A stretch of DNA of 64,000 nt, taken from contig NZ_QMFB01000008.1 in assembly GCF_003285015.1 (NCBI RefSeq), forward strand, positions 124,001 through 188,000, read 5' to 3'. This DNA is from Paenibacillus contaminans. GTDB taxonomy: Bacteria; Bacillota; Bacilli; Paenibacillales; NBRC-103111. Below are positions 1 to 9,054 of this stretch, piece after piece. The notes beneath the pieces are model-generated. The model was given only the letters and a program-made list of their open reading frames with translations. It did not search any database and was not told the DNA's origin. Numbering within the stretch: position 1 is the first letter of the stretch; each line of letters opens with the position of its first letter. The position numbers were made by a program, and so were the translations under genes.

Positions 1-1878
1 CGCTTCGTCGAGAATGAGGATGGCCGGGTCGGCCAATATGGCCCGTGCGATCGTGATGAGCTGCCGCTGGCCTTGGCTCAGGTTCCCGCCCTCGGCGGTA
101 AGCGTCGTATCGTAGCCGTTCGGCAGCTTGCGGATGAAGCTGTCGGCGTTGGCCAGCCTTGCGGCGGCTTCGATTTCCGCGTCCGAGGCATCGAGCTTGC
201 CGTAGCGGATATTTTCGCGGATCGTATCCGAAAACAGGTAAGCGTCCTGCAGCACGATACCTAGCTGTTGCCGCAGATTGTCTTTATCCATCTCGCGGAT
301 GTCCGCGCCGTCGATCGTGACGGTACCGCTCGCGATGTCGTAGAAGCGGGTGAGCAGGTTGACGACGGTCGTCTTCCCGGCTCCGGTCGGTCCGACAAGC
401 GCAATCGTGTCGCCTTTCTTCGCATGAAGGGTAACATTCCGCAGGACGGGAACGCCTTCCTTGTATTCGAACGATACGTTCTCGAACGTCACTTCGCCCT
501 CGATCCGGTGCCGCTTGCGTGCTTCCTTTTCATAGTGGTGTTGCGCTTCCGCATGCGGCGTCTCGGAAGCTACTTCGTCCTCGATCCGATGCTGCTTGCG
601 TGCTTCCACGACATTATTGGATTCCGCTTCGGTAATCGGCGTCCCAGAGGCCGGTTCGCCCTCGATCCGATGCCGCATGCGGGTATCGCCGTCACGTTCT
701 TTTCGTCCTCCGGCTTCCGGCAATGCGGCTGCCGCCGCTTCGCCTTTGGCCTTATCCGGCTTGCGTAATTCTTCCTCGGCTTCATACTCCGTTTCCGTAT
801 CCAGTATCTCGAACACTCTTTCGGCGCCCGCGACAGCGGATTGGATCATGTTGAACTGGTTCGCGAGCTCGTTGACCGGTCTGCCGAACTGCTTGGAATA
901 GTTCAGGAAGCTGACCACGACGCCGATCGTCGTCCAATCCTTCAGCACCATCCAACCGCCTACCGCAGCGATGAGCGCGAAGCCGACGTTATTGAAGGCG
1001 TTCATAACCGGCCCCATCAGGCCGGAAACGATTTGCGCCTTCGTTCCCGCATCGCGAAGCTTGCCGTTGATCGACTGGAACGTTTCGGTCGAAGTTTTCT
1101 CGCGGCGGAACGCCTTGATGACCTTCTGACCCGAAATCGTTTCCTCGATAAAGCCGTTCAGCTCGCCAAGATGCTGCTGCTGTCCGGTAAAATGTTTGCG
1201 GGTATGCTTGGCGATTCGGCCCGTTACGACCGCTACAAGCGGAATCGTCGCCAAGCTGAGCAAGGTCAGCCAAATATTGAGCCCCAGCATGACGACAAGG
1301 GAGCCGGCAAGCGTCAGGACGCTGGATATCATTTGCGTTACGCTTTGATTGAGCACGTTGGTGACGTTCTCGATGTCATTCGTCGTGCGGCTCATCAGCT
1401 CGCCGTGCGTGCGGCTGTCGAAGAAGCGGAGCGGCAGCTTCTGCAGCCGTTCGAACAAGTCGCGGCGCATTTCCCATACGGTCCGCTGCGATACGCCGGC
1501 CATCACGAATGCTTGCACCCATGACATGACCGCACTAAATGCATAAACGCCGAGCAGGAGCATGCACAACCACAGCAGGCCTTGTTCGTCGCGCGAAACG
1601 ATATAACGATCGACCGAAACACCGATCAGGTAAGGCCCGAGAAAAGCGGTAGCGGAGCTGAGCACGGTGAGGAGCGCCACTCCGACCAAGCCGGCCCGCT
1701 GACGTCCCAAGTAGCGCCACAGCCGCAGCAAGGTCGCGGACGTATTTTTCGCGCGCACCTTCGGCATCATGCCCCGGGCGGCTCCTCCGCCGGGTCCTCC
1801 CGGCATTCCGGGCGGATGTCCCATGCCGGGACCTGCCGGCTTGGCGGCGCTGCTTTCATTTTTAGGCGAATCAGCCAT
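1..1878 (-). CDS. ABC exporter half-transporter (permease-ATPase), 3' end cut by window edge
   Basis: Half of a heterodimeric ABC exporter; 626 codons are visible and the last part of the ATPase domain lies outside the window. A Gly/Pro/Met-rich N-terminus is followed by six-helix membrane domain, then a nucleotide-binding domain with Walker A GPTGAGKTT, signature LSQGQ and a canonical Walker B ending LILDEA. The linker between the two domains is unusually long and holds three 27-codon repeats (491-733). The start overlaps the stop of the partner gene by 8 bases, so the two are translationally coupled. Resembles the B. subtilis YfiB/YfiC and bacterial multidrug heterodimers; the substrate cannot be told. 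Confidence 0.9.
   Translation of the reverse strand, partial: MADSPKNESSAAKPAGPGMGHPPGMPGGPGGGAARGMMPKVRAKNTSATLLRLWRYLGRQRAGLVGVALLTVLSSATAFLGPYLIGVSVDRYIVSRDEQGLLWLCMLLLGVYAFSAVMSWVQAFVMAGVSQRTVWEMRRDLFERLQKLPLRFFDSRTHGELMSRTTNDIENVTNVLNQSVTQMISSVLTLAGSLVVMLGLNIWLTLLSLATIPLVAVVTGRIAKHTRKHFTGQQQHLGELNGFIEETISGQKVIKAFRREKTSTETFQSINGKLRDAGTKAQIVSGLMGPVMNAFNNVGFALIAAVGGWMVLKDWTTIGVVVSFLNYSKQFGRPVNELANQFNMIQSAVAGAERVFEILDTETEYEAEEELRKPDKAKGEAAAAALPEAGGRKERDGDTRMRHRIEGEPASGTPITEAESNNVVEARKQHRIEDEVASETPHAEAQHHYEKEARKRHRIEGEVTFENVSFEYKEGVPVLRNVTLHAKKGDTIALVGPTGAGKTTVVNLLTRFYDIASGTVTIDGADIREMDKDNLRQQLGIVLQDAYLFSDTIRENIRYGKLDASDAEIEAAARLANADSFIRKLPNGYDTTLTAEGGNLSQGQRQLITIARAILADPAILILDEA
491..733 (-). 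repeat. Three tandem 81-bp (27-codon) imperfect repeats in the exporter linker
   Basis: Copies begin near 491, 572 and 653 with an exact 81-base period. Each encodes a variant of RHRIEGE or QHRIEDE followed by an acidic, Ala-rich stretch. Frame is kept, so this is a protein-level linker expansion between membrane domain and ATPase domain. The copy nearest the ATPase is the conserved junction itself; the other two look like duplications of it. Confidence 0.85.
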
Positions 1879-3604
1879 AAACGACATCCTCCTTCCCAAG
1901 CTGCGACCTATAAATATCCTGGTACATCGGGCTCGTAAGCATCAGCTCGCGGTGGGTGCCTTGCGCGACGATGCGCCCTTCTTCCAGCAGAACGATCGTA
2001 TCGGCGTCCATGACGGAAGAGATGCGCTGCGCGATCAGGAAGGTAGTGCTGCCGCTGATCAATTCCTTAAGCGCTCTCTGGATTCGCGACTCCGTGCCGA
2101 GATCGACCGCGCTCGTGCTGTCATCTAGGATCAGAATGTCGGGTTTGACGAGCAGCGCCCGCGCGATGGCAATCCGCTGTTTTTGTCCGCCGGACAAATT
2201 GACCCCGCGCTGTCCGAGCAGCGTATCGTAGCCGTCCGGCATACTGATGATGAAGTCATGCGCTTGCGCGGCTTTCGCCGCTGCTTCGACTTCCTCCTGG
2301 GCGGCGTCCGTTTTGCCGAAACGGATATTGTCGCGGATCGTTCCGGTGAACAGAACGGACTCCTGGAACACCATCCCGATCCGGCTTCTTAGATGATCGA
2401 GTCCGATCTCGCGAACGTCGGTACCGTCGACGGCGACCCTGCCGGACGAAGCTTCGTACAGACGTGGGATCAGAGCGACGAGGCTGGATTTGCCCGAACC
2501 TGTCGCACCGAGCAAAGCGATCGTTTGCCCGGGCTCGGCCGTCAACGTAACATTGCGGAGAACCGGATCCCGCCCGGCATCGTAGCCGAAGGATACGTCG
2601 GTAAACTCGACTTTGCCGGCGCGAATCGCACAACGCTTTGCGTTTGCGGAGTCGGCGATCTCCGGACGCGTTTCCAGCACCTCGTTGATGCGTTCGGCCG
2701 AAACCTTGGCGCGGGACACCGACATGATCATCATCCCTACCATCAGCAGCGAAAACAGAACTTGCGTCACATAGTTGAGGAAAGCGATCAAATCGCCGAT
2801 CGGCATTCCGCCCGTCCAGTAATGATGCCCGCCGTACCAAAGCACGGCGACTACGCTTGCGTTCAGGATGAGCTGCATGACCGGCATATTGATTGCGATC
2901 GCGCGCGTCGCTTTCAACGCCATTTCCATGTAGTCCTTGTTGGCGCGGCCGAACCGTTCGCCTTCGAATTTGGAGCGGACGAACGCTTTGACGACGCGAA
3001 TTCCCGTCAAGTTTTCCTGCAGAACGGTATTAACGCCGTCAAGCTTGCTCTGCACTTTGGAAAAGAGCGGATAGGCGTAACGGATGATCAGGAACAGTAC
3101 GGCGAACAGGATCGGTATCGATACCGCCAATATAAGAGCGAGCCGCGGGCTGATCGTGATCGCCATAATGACGCTGCCCAGCGACAGAAAAGGGGCGCGG
3201 ACAAAAATGCGCAGCGTCATCTGCACGAACGTCTGCATTTGTACGACGTCGTTCGTCAAGCGGGTGACGAGCGAACCGGTTTGGAACGTGTCCAGATTGC
3301 GGAACGAGAACGTTTGAACCGTCCGGAACAAATCCTTGCGGACGTCGGCGCCAAAATGCTGGGAGGCGATGCTGGAATATATCGTGCAGCCGACGCCGCC
3401 GATCAATCCGATTGCCGCCACGCCAAGCATCAGACCGCCGGATTGCCATATGTAGGACAGGTCGCGTTCGGCGACGCCGACATTGACGATTTGAGCCATA
3501 AGCTTCGGTTGGAGCAAATCCATGTAAACCTCGAGCAGCATAAATAACGGCGCCAAAACGGACGCCTTCCAATAAGGCTTTAAATAAACGATCAGTTTCC
3601 TCAT
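1871..3604 (-). CDS. ABC exporter half-transporter with degenerate ATP site (partner subunit)
   Basis: 577-residue permease-ATPase, a normal length for an exporter half-transporter. Six membrane helices fill roughly residues 1-310. The ATPase domain has Walker A GATGSGKSS, signature LSGGQKQR and a Walker B reading ILILDDSTSAVD. The catalytic glutamate after Walker B is replaced by Asp, as in degenerate-site subunits such as TM287 or BmrC, while the neighbouring gene keeps Glu. The two gene products therefore probably form an asymmetric heterodimer with one catalytic site. Start ATG overlaps the marR-family stop (ATGA), giving a three-gene operon. Confidence 0.92.
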   Translation of the reverse strand: MRKLIVYLKPYWKASVLAPLFMLLEVYMDLLQPKLMAQIVNVGVAERDLSYIWQSGGLMLGVAAIGLIGGVGCTIYSSIASQHFGADVRKDLFRTVQTFSFRNLDTFQTGSLVTRLTNDVVQMQTFVQMTLRIFVRAPFLSLGSVIMAITISPRLALILAVSIPILFAVLFLIIRYAYPLFSKVQSKLDGVNTVLQENLTGIRVVKAFVRSKFEGERFGRANKDYMEMALKATRAIAINMPVMQLILNASVVAVLWYGGHHYWTGGMPIGDLIAFLNYVTQVLFSLLMVGMMIMSVSRAKVSAERINEVLETRPEIADSANAKRCAIRAGKVEFTDVSFGYDAGRDPVLRNVTLTAEPGQTIALLGATGSGKSSLVALIPRLYEASSGRVAVDGTDVREIGLDHLRSRIGMVFQESVLFTGTIRDNIRFGKTDAAQEEVEAAAKAAQAHDFIISMPDGYDTLLGQRGVNLSGGQKQRIAIARALLVKPDILILDDSTSAVDLGTESRIQRALKELISGSTTFLIAQRISSVMDADTIVLLEEGRIVAQGTHRELMLTSPMYQDIYRSQLGKEDVVYG

Positions 3605-4074
3605 AAATCGGCCTCCCGTTTGCGTATCGGCTGCATCGTGTCGGCAACGGTCGAGAGATTTTCCCGCATACGGAGCATCATTTGACGCAGCAGCTCCTTC
3701 TCCTCCTCGGCAAAATGCTCGAAGCAGCGCACCTCCAGCGCACGCAGTGCTTCCCTTACGGCGGTGTGCGCCTCCCGACCCTGCTCGGTCAGATAGACGC
3801 GGATAACCCGCTGGTCGCGTTCATCCGCAAGCCGTTTCACGAGACCGGCTTTCTCCATACGTTTGAGCATGACCGTCAGCGTCGCGGGGGCGATTTGCAT
3901 CAGAGCGGCCAAATCCTTCTGGCTTTGCCCGTCTTTCTCGGCTAAATGGCGGAGCAGCGGCGGCTGGCCGGGATGCACGTCAAAGTCGCGGGTAAGCAAA
4001 TGAATGCTTTGACGGTGCAGCTTCATCACCTGCCTGAGCAGATGAGTGAGCGAATCGTTATGGTGATGGTTCAT
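3601..4074 (-). CDS. MarR-family transcriptional regulator of the exporter operon
   Basis: 157-residue winged-helix regulator with a His/Asn-rich N-terminus, central recognition region and the wing motif DERDQRVIRVYLT typical of MarR proteins. ATG at 4074 is preferred over an upstream TTG at 4095 because GGAG sits six bases before it. It is first gene of the operon with the two exporter genes. Two copies of TTAGTTGRCTAA lie just upstream over the predicted transcription start, so autorepression relieved by an exported compound is the likely logic. B. subtilis yfiA-like context; ligand unknown. Confidence 0.9.
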   Translation of the reverse strand: MNHHHNDSLTHLLRQVMKLHRQSIHLLTRDFDVHPGQPPLLRHLAEKDGQSQKDLAALMQIAPATLTVMLKRMEKAGLVKRLADERDQRVIRVYLTEQGREAHTAVREALRALEVRCFEHFAEEEKELLRQMMLRMRENLSTVADTMQPIRKREADL

Positions 4075-4099
4075 CGTTTTCTCCGTTCTTCGCAATTAG

Positions 4100-4127
4100 T
4101 TAGTTGGCTAAATGTTAGTTGACTAAC
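4100..4127. promoter_or_regulatory. Double MarR-type operator
   Basis: TTAGTTGGCTAA (4100-4111) and TTAGTTGACTAA (4115-4126) are two near-identical dyads 15 bases apart; the second extends to a perfect GTTAGT/ACTAAC inverted repeat (4114-4127). They start five bases after the minus-strand -10 element, so a bound repressor would block transcription of the marR-exporter operon. Confidence 0.7.
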
Positions 4128-4131
4128 TAAT

Positions 4132-4160
4132 AGTGTAGAACGTCTTCCGTGCAGCGTCAA
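4132..4160 (-). promoter_or_regulatory. Sigma-A promoter of the marR-exporter operon
   Basis: On the minus strand TTGACG (4160-4155), a 17-base spacer and TACACT (4137-4132). The operator dyads follow directly. Confidence 0.65.
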
Positions 4161-4195
4161 GACCGAATATAACGTCAGACTAAGCGATAAAAACG

Positions 4196-4225
4196 AAAAA
4201 ACGAAGGCTCACGCGCCTCCGTTTT
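4196..4225 (-). terminator. Rho-independent terminator after the response regulator
   Basis: Minus-strand stem ACGGAGGC/GCCTTCGT with a six-base loop followed by TTTTTT; it begins directly after the response regulator stop. Confidence 0.75.
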
Positions 4226-4915
4226 CTACAGCTTCTTCAAAATCTCAAATATATTCAGCTCGTTCACGCTTGATACGACGGAGGCGATATTGTCCATTTG
4301 GAACTTTTTGAGGATACTGCCGATTTGCTTCTTGATCGTTTCCGCCTCGACGCTGCGTTCCTCGGCGATTTTTTTGCGCGGCTTGTTCTCGCACAGCAGC
4401 TTCAGCACCTGCAGCTCGCTCGGCGTCAGCTCGGAGATAATTTGAATGACGTAGAGCAGGCTTTGCTCTGTCTTTTTGACCCGCTGAAACTCGCTGCGTA
4501 TTTTTTGGGCGATCATCGGCCGGATGGGCGAACGGTCTTGATAGGCGGAGCGGATCGCCTCGACGATTTCTTCCTTCGGCGCCGTCTTGAGCACATAGTC
4601 CATGATACCCGACTGAAACGCGGCAAAAATGATATTGTCGTCCTTATGCACCGTCAGTACGATTATTTTGATATGCGGCAGCTTTTCGTGAATTTGCTTC
4701 GCGGCCGTAATGCCCGCCATCGCATCCTCCATCTCGATGTCCATCAGAACGATATCCGGCTGATGCATAGCCGCATCAAGCACCGCTTCGTAGCCGGACT
4801 TCGACGACGCGACAACCTTCATGTCCGGGCATTCCGCAATGATTCGTTCGAGCCGTCTGCGATGCGCCTCCATATCGTCTACGACGACAAGCTTGATTTG
4901 CGATTTCATGTCCAT
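4226..4915 (-). CDS. NarL/FixJ-type response regulator
   Basis: 229 residues: receiver domain (about 8-125) with the acidic pair VVVDDME, the phospho-acceptor region DIVLMDIEM and the K of VLKTAP, then a LuxR-type helix-turn-helix (about 165-225). It lies 90 bases after the histidine kinase gene and the two form a two-component pair. A GGGGAGG site precedes the start; ATG at 4909 is an alternative. The divergent neighbour is a sugar-binding lipoprotein operon, which is the obvious candidate target. Confidence 0.9.
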   Translation of the reverse strand: MDMKSQIKLVVVDDMEAHRRRLERIIAECPDMKVVASSKSGYEAVLDAAMHQPDIVLMDIEMEDAMAGITAAKQIHEKLPHIKIIVLTVHKDDNIIFAAFQSGIMDYVLKTAPKEEIVEAIRSAYQDRSPIRPMIAQKIRSEFQRVKKTEQSLLYVIQIISELTPSELQVLKLLCENKPRKKIAEERSVEAETIKKQIGSILKKFQMDNIASVVSSVNELNIFEILKKL

Positions 4916-5005
4916 GAACGTTCCGCCTCCCCTTATTGCTCTCTATGAATACGTTTTCGAAAAAACAAGGGGAATGTTTTATTCCCCTCCCTTTGTGAAC
5001 GATAT

Positions 5006-6511
5006 TTATATCGTCGGCAGCACGATTTTGAACAGCGTTCCTTTTTGCGGTTCGCTTTCCGCCGTAATATCGCCGTCGTGCGCCGCTACGATTTTGTGAC
5101 AGTACGACAAGCCGATGCCCCAATTGGTTAAAGAGGATTTGGTCGTAAAAAACGGGGAAAAAATGCTGTCCAAGTGCTCCGCCGGCACCCCGGGCCCGTT
5201 GTCGCGAATCGAGATTACGCCCCAGCCGTTCTGCTCGCCGATCTCGATGTCGATTACGCCGTCCGAGCGGTCCCCTAAAGCTTCGAGGGCATTTTCGACG
5301 ATATTAAAGACCGTTTCGCTCATATGGGACTCGTCCATATAAACGACCGGCGAATCGCCTGTCAGCCGGACATTGATTTGCGTTTGCCGCCTCTTCGACG
5401 CTTGAATCCTTGTTACCGCCTTACGAACAGGCACATCGAGCGCGGTTTGCTGCAGGTTCAGCTCGATCGTTTTGAGCTTGTGCGCGGCATAGTCGATGCT
5501 TTCGAACGATTTGGCGCAGGAATCGAGCATCAGCTCGAGACTGTATACGGTTTCAGCGTCATTCGTGTGCTTATCCTTCAGGAATTCCGCCTCCGAACGG
5601 ATGGCCAGCAGGTGGTTCTTAAGCGCATGGGTGAACGCTTTGACGCCGAGCGAGGCGGTATCGATGCTTTTGCTGATCTGCACGTCACGGTTCCGATGGT
5701 ACGTTTCGATCGAGCTGTATTTGACGATAATCGCGATCATGAAGGCGAGCGCAGCGAACGCCACATACGGAAAAACGTTGAAAACCCCCGTGTACGTGCC
5801 GATTTGCGGCTGCAAATAGTTGTGGTAGCCCGGCACGACGGTCGCTTTGACCAGTGTCTTAGGCGCCCAACTGAAGGTTAATGCATGAATAGCGGCTACA
5901 GGAATGAGCGTCAGTATGTTGAACAATGCATAATTTTTCAAAAATTTGATTTTAGGCGTGTTGAAATAATCGTTCAGCAGCAAAACGAAGGCGAGCAGCA
6001 TGTAGCCGTATTTGGCAAAATGAAAGCCGGCGTCAAGCGTTTTGGTTACCGTTTGGAACAAGTCGCGGCCTGCCGCGGCGGTGCCCCCGAACCGGTCCTG
6101 CAGCAGCAGGTTGAAGCCGGGATCGTAATAAAGCAGCTGAATCGCTGAAATCAGACCGATCAGTGCATAAACATACAGCGCTTTCCCTTTTTTGGAGCGC
6201 CTTACGAACGAAACCGCATAACACAGAAACGAGAACTGAAACAAAATGACGCCGCCGTTCAGCATGCGGATAAGCACGTCCGGGTTGAAATTGACGAGCA
6301 CGAGATGATTCCACGTTCCGGGGCTGAAATCGAAAAAACGGCTGATCACCGTGTAATAATAGTTGAATTTGCTTAAGTACAAAATAAACGAGACGAACGA
6401 AAGCACCCAGCCGAGCATGATTCCATACAGGAAACGAGTCGATACGCTGGTCAAATGCTTGTACGTAAAAAACACCGAGAAAATCAGAAAAAGCACGGTC
6501 AAAAAAATCAT
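5006..6511 (-). CDS. Multi-pass membrane sensor histidine kinase
   Basis: 501 residues. About eight hydrophobic helices occupy residues 1-265, with no obvious extracellular sensor domain, so sensing is probably through the membrane region. The phosphorylation region reads FTHALKNHLLAI with His near residue 295. The C-terminal ATPase domain carries the N box, the G1 box DNGPGVP and the G2 box GIGLSYCH. It is cotranscribed with the NarL-type regulator downstream. The stimulus is unknown; position next to a sugar transporter suggests a glycan-derived signal. Confidence 0.9.
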   Translation of the reverse strand: MIFLTVLFLIFSVFFTYKHLTSVSTRFLYGIMLGWVLSFVSFILYLSKFNYYYTVISRFFDFSPGTWNHLVLVNFNPDVLIRMLNGGVILFQFSFLCYAVSFVRRSKKGKALYVYALIGLISAIQLLYYDPGFNLLLQDRFGGTAAAGRDLFQTVTKTLDAGFHFAKYGYMLLAFVLLLNDYFNTPKIKFLKNYALFNILTLIPVAAIHALTFSWAPKTLVKATVVPGYHNYLQPQIGTYTGVFNVFPYVAFAALAFMIAIIVKYSSIETYHRNRDVQISKSIDTASLGVKAFTHALKNHLLAIRSEAEFLKDKHTNDAETVYSLELMLDSCAKSFESIDYAAHKLKTIELNLQQTALDVPVRKAVTRIQASKRRQTQINVRLTGDSPVVYMDESHMSETVFNIVENALEALGDRSDGVIDIEIGEQNGWGVISIRDNGPGVPAEHLDSIFSPFFTTKSSLTNWGIGLSYCHKIVAAHDGDITAESEPQKGTLFKIVLPTI

Positions 6512-6562
6512 CGCAAACCCCCCAGCGGTGAAAACGGAAAGAAGAAGGGGAATAAAACTTTC

Positions 6563-6625
6563 ACCTTATGTCCCTTCATGATGCCCGATATAATTGCCTT
6601 GTACACAAAAATCTTAACATAAGGT
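6563..6625. promoter_or_regulatory. Split 9-bp inverted repeat around the sugar-transporter promoter
   Basis: ACCTTATGT (6563-6571) and ACATAAGGT (6617-6625) are perfect inverted copies. A TATAAT -10 hexamer lies at 6589-6594 and the left arm falls where the -35 should be, which is otherwise poor (TTATGT). This looks like an activator-dependent promoter; the adjacent response regulator is the natural candidate. Confidence 0.5.
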
Positions 6626-6640
6626 AAGGGGGAAATTGCA

Positions 6641-7954
6641 ATGAAAAAAACGTTATCCCTTGCATTGTCCGTCATTTTGACCGGCGGAGTCCTTGCAGGC
6701 TGCGGCGGAAAGAAAGCGGAACCAACGCCCGGCGGAGCCGCTGAGGGCGAGCAAAAACCGGTCACGCTCCGCATGTCGGTGCTGCCCGACGATTTGGAAA
6801 CGATGAAAGCGTCTTATGAGGAGTTCAAGAAGGAGAACCCGAATATTACGGTAAACTTCGAAACCGTTCCCGTCAAGCAATATTACGAAAAAGTAAGAAT
6901 GCAGCTGTCCTCGGGAGAAGAGATCGACTTGATCGGCGGCACGATGGACGTGTTCCTCGATACGAACATTCTCGAGGAGCTCGACGACTATATCAAGAAA
7001 AACAATACGGACGTTTCCGGCTACGGCCCGCTTTACGACGGCTCGAAGGTAAACGGCAAAACGTACGGCCTCCCTTACCGCAAATCGAACTGGATGCTGT
7101 ACTACAATAAAACGCTGTTCGACCAAGCTGGCGTTCCTTATCCGAAAGCCGATATGAATTGGAACGAATTCCGCGAGCTCGCAAAGAAGATGACCAAGGG
7201 CGAAGGCGCGAATAAAACGTACGGCGCTTACGTGCAGCAATGGCCGCAAACGTGGTACATGCAGTCGGTGCAAGCGGGCGCTTCGATTATCGACAAAGAT
7301 TTGACGCCGTTCAAGCAAGCGCTGCAGCTTCGCGTCGATATGGAGAAGGACGGTTCCATCATGCCGTGGGCGGAGCAAATTACGACCTCGGCACACTACA
7401 ACGCCGCATTCCAAAAAGGAAACGTCGCGATGAATCTGATCGGCGATTGGCATGTTGCCCAGCTCCGTCAGGCGGAGGACGAGAAAAAAATCAATTTCGA
7501 CTGGGACGTCGTGCCGGTACCGCATCCGGAAGGTTCGCCTGCCAACACAAGTCTGGCCACCCCGGTTTCGATCATGATCAACAAAAAATCGAAGCATAAA
7601 GAAGAGGCTTACAAAGTGCTCGCTTATTTGGCCGGACCGCAAGGCGCGAAGCAGTTCGCCTCCAAAGGGTTCCTGACCGGCTATACGAACGACGATATCA
7701 AGAAAGCTTATATCGGCGACGGCAGCCGCAAGCCGAAAAACCTGCACTATTTCCTGGAGCAAAAAGAATATCCGGAATATCCGTTCCTGCCGGGCGTGAA
7801 AAATATCATCGTCAACACGGTGTTTACGCAGGAAACCCAGCTGGCGCTTACGGGCGAGCAAACCGTTGACAAAACGATTCAAAAAATCGCCGAGCGCGTC
7901 CAGAAGGAATGGGCGGACAAGTACGGCAAAGACTTTACCGCAGGCAAAAAGTAA
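6641..7954 (+). CDS. Extracellular sugar-binding lipoprotein (ABC transporter)
   Basis: 437 residues with a signal peptide and lipobox LAGC (Cys 21), so it should be anchored to the outer face of the membrane. The fold is that of family-1 solute-binding proteins (MalE/UgpB group), with the conserved region around WNEFRELAKKMT. Start is supported by AAGGGGG. It heads an operon with two permeases and a sulfatase, so the ligand may be a sulfated oligosaccharide. No ATPase gene is nearby; a shared MsmX-type ATPase would be needed. Confidence 0.92.
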   Translation: MKKTLSLALSVILTGGVLAGCGGKKAEPTPGGAAEGEQKPVTLRMSVLPDDLETMKASYEEFKKENPNITVNFETVPVKQYYEKVRMQLSSGEEIDLIGGTMDVFLDTNILEELDDYIKKNNTDVSGYGPLYDGSKVNGKTYGLPYRKSNWMLYYNKTLFDQAGVPYPKADMNWNEFRELAKKMTKGEGANKTYGAYVQQWPQTWYMQSVQAGASIIDKDLTPFKQALQLRVDMEKDGSIMPWAEQITTSAHYNAAFQKGNVAMNLIGDWHVAQLRQAEDEKKINFDWDVVPVPHPEGSPANTSLATPVSIMINKKSKHKEEAYKVLAYLAGPQGAKQFASKGFLTGYTNDDIKKAYIGDGSRKPKNLHYFLEQKEYPEYPFLPGVKNIIVNTVFTQETQLALTGEQTVDKTIQKIAERVQKEWADKYGKDFTAGKK

Positions 7955-8026
7955 TCGCTAATCGGCTGAAAGTTAAAGGCGGATGGGGCGCGCAGCGTAA
8001 TAATTTTCGAATGAAAAGCGCGTCCC

Positions 8027-8043
8027 TTCCCGGCAGCCGGGAA
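8027..8043 (+). other. Intercistronic hairpin between binding protein and permease genes
   Basis: TTCCCGGC and GCCGGGAA form a perfect 8-bp dyad with a one-base centre and no T tract. Such hairpins often protect the upstream binding-protein mRNA from 3' decay and set its higher expression. Confidence 0.5.
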
Positions 8044-8144
8044 CGTTCCGGCCGGGCATCGTTCGATCGTAAACTTTTATACTGTTGACCCGCAACAAGG
8101 TCATGAACGGTTATTCCGTTCGCATCGCAAAGGGGTTGAGCATC

Positions 8145-9032
8145 ATGAAGAGCGCCAAAGCGGCGGTCAGGCGCAGCCGGCTGATCGGCTACGGATTTTT
8201 GCTGCCGAACATTATCGGCTTCGCCGTATTTATTCTTTTTCCCGTCATCGCTTCCTTCGGAATGAGTTTTACCGAGTGGAACGGCTTTGGCGAGATCCGA
8301 TTCATCGGCTTGGACAATTACATCAAGCTTTGGTCGGACGAAAGCTTCCGCATTTCGTTCCTGAACAGCATCATTATGACCGTCGTTACGGTTCCGGCAA
8401 CGCTGTTTTTGGCGATCGTCGCGGCAGTAGCGCTTAACAAAGGGATCAGGGGCATTAAATTTTTCCGTACGGCATTGTTCCTGCCGCACATTACTTCGAC
8501 AATCGCGGTGGCTGTCGTTTGGCAGCTGCTGTTCAATCCGACGATGGGGCCGATCAACGGCTTTCTGCAAAGCATCGGGATCGATAATCCCCCGGGATGG
8601 TTCGCTTCGTCGCAATGGGCGCTCATCTCCGTCATAATCGTCAATATTTGGCATTCCGTCGGTTATTACATGATTTTGTACTTGGCCGGGCTGCAAGGCA
8701 TTCCCGCCGATTTGTACGAAGCGGCCGAGCTGGACGGAGCGGGAGCTTTCGTCCGATTCCGCAAAATAACGCTGCCGATGCTGTCACCGGTCATTTTTTT
8801 CACCGTCATTATCGGCATTATCAATTCGTTCAAGGTGTTCGACCTGATTTACGTCTTGACGCAGGGCGGACCGGGACGCGCGACGCGGGTGCTCGTATAC
8901 GACATTTACTATACGGCGTTCCAACGTTACGAATACGGTTATGCTTCGTCGATGGCGTACGTGTTGTTCGCGCTTATTTTGATCATAACGCTTATCCAAT
9001 TCCGCGGTCAGAAGAAATGGGTCAACTACTAG
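8145..9032 (+). CDS. Sugar ABC transporter permease, MalF type
   Basis: 295-residue inner-membrane permease with six helices and the ATPase-coupling EAA loop EAAELDGAGAFVRF. ATG at 8145 is chosen because AGGGG lies nine bases upstream; the frame is open further 5' (TTG at 8085) but without a good site. Partner of the next permease, together forming the channel for the binding protein encoded upstream. Confidence 0.92.
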   Translation: MKSAKAAVRRSRLIGYGFLLPNIIGFAVFILFPVIASFGMSFTEWNGFGEIRFIGLDNYIKLWSDESFRISFLNSIIMTVVTVPATLFLAIVAAVALNKGIRGIKFFRTALFLPHITSTIAVAVVWQLLFNPTMGPINGFLQSIGIDNPPGWFASSQWALISVIIVNIWHSVGYYMILYLAGLQGIPADLYEAAELDGAGAFVRFRKITLPMLSPVIFFTVIIGIINSFKVFDLIYVLTQGGPGRATRVLVYDIYYTAFQRYEYGYASSMAYVLFALILIITLIQFRGQKKWVNY

Positions 9033-9054
9033 AGCATGCGAGGTGAACGAAGGG

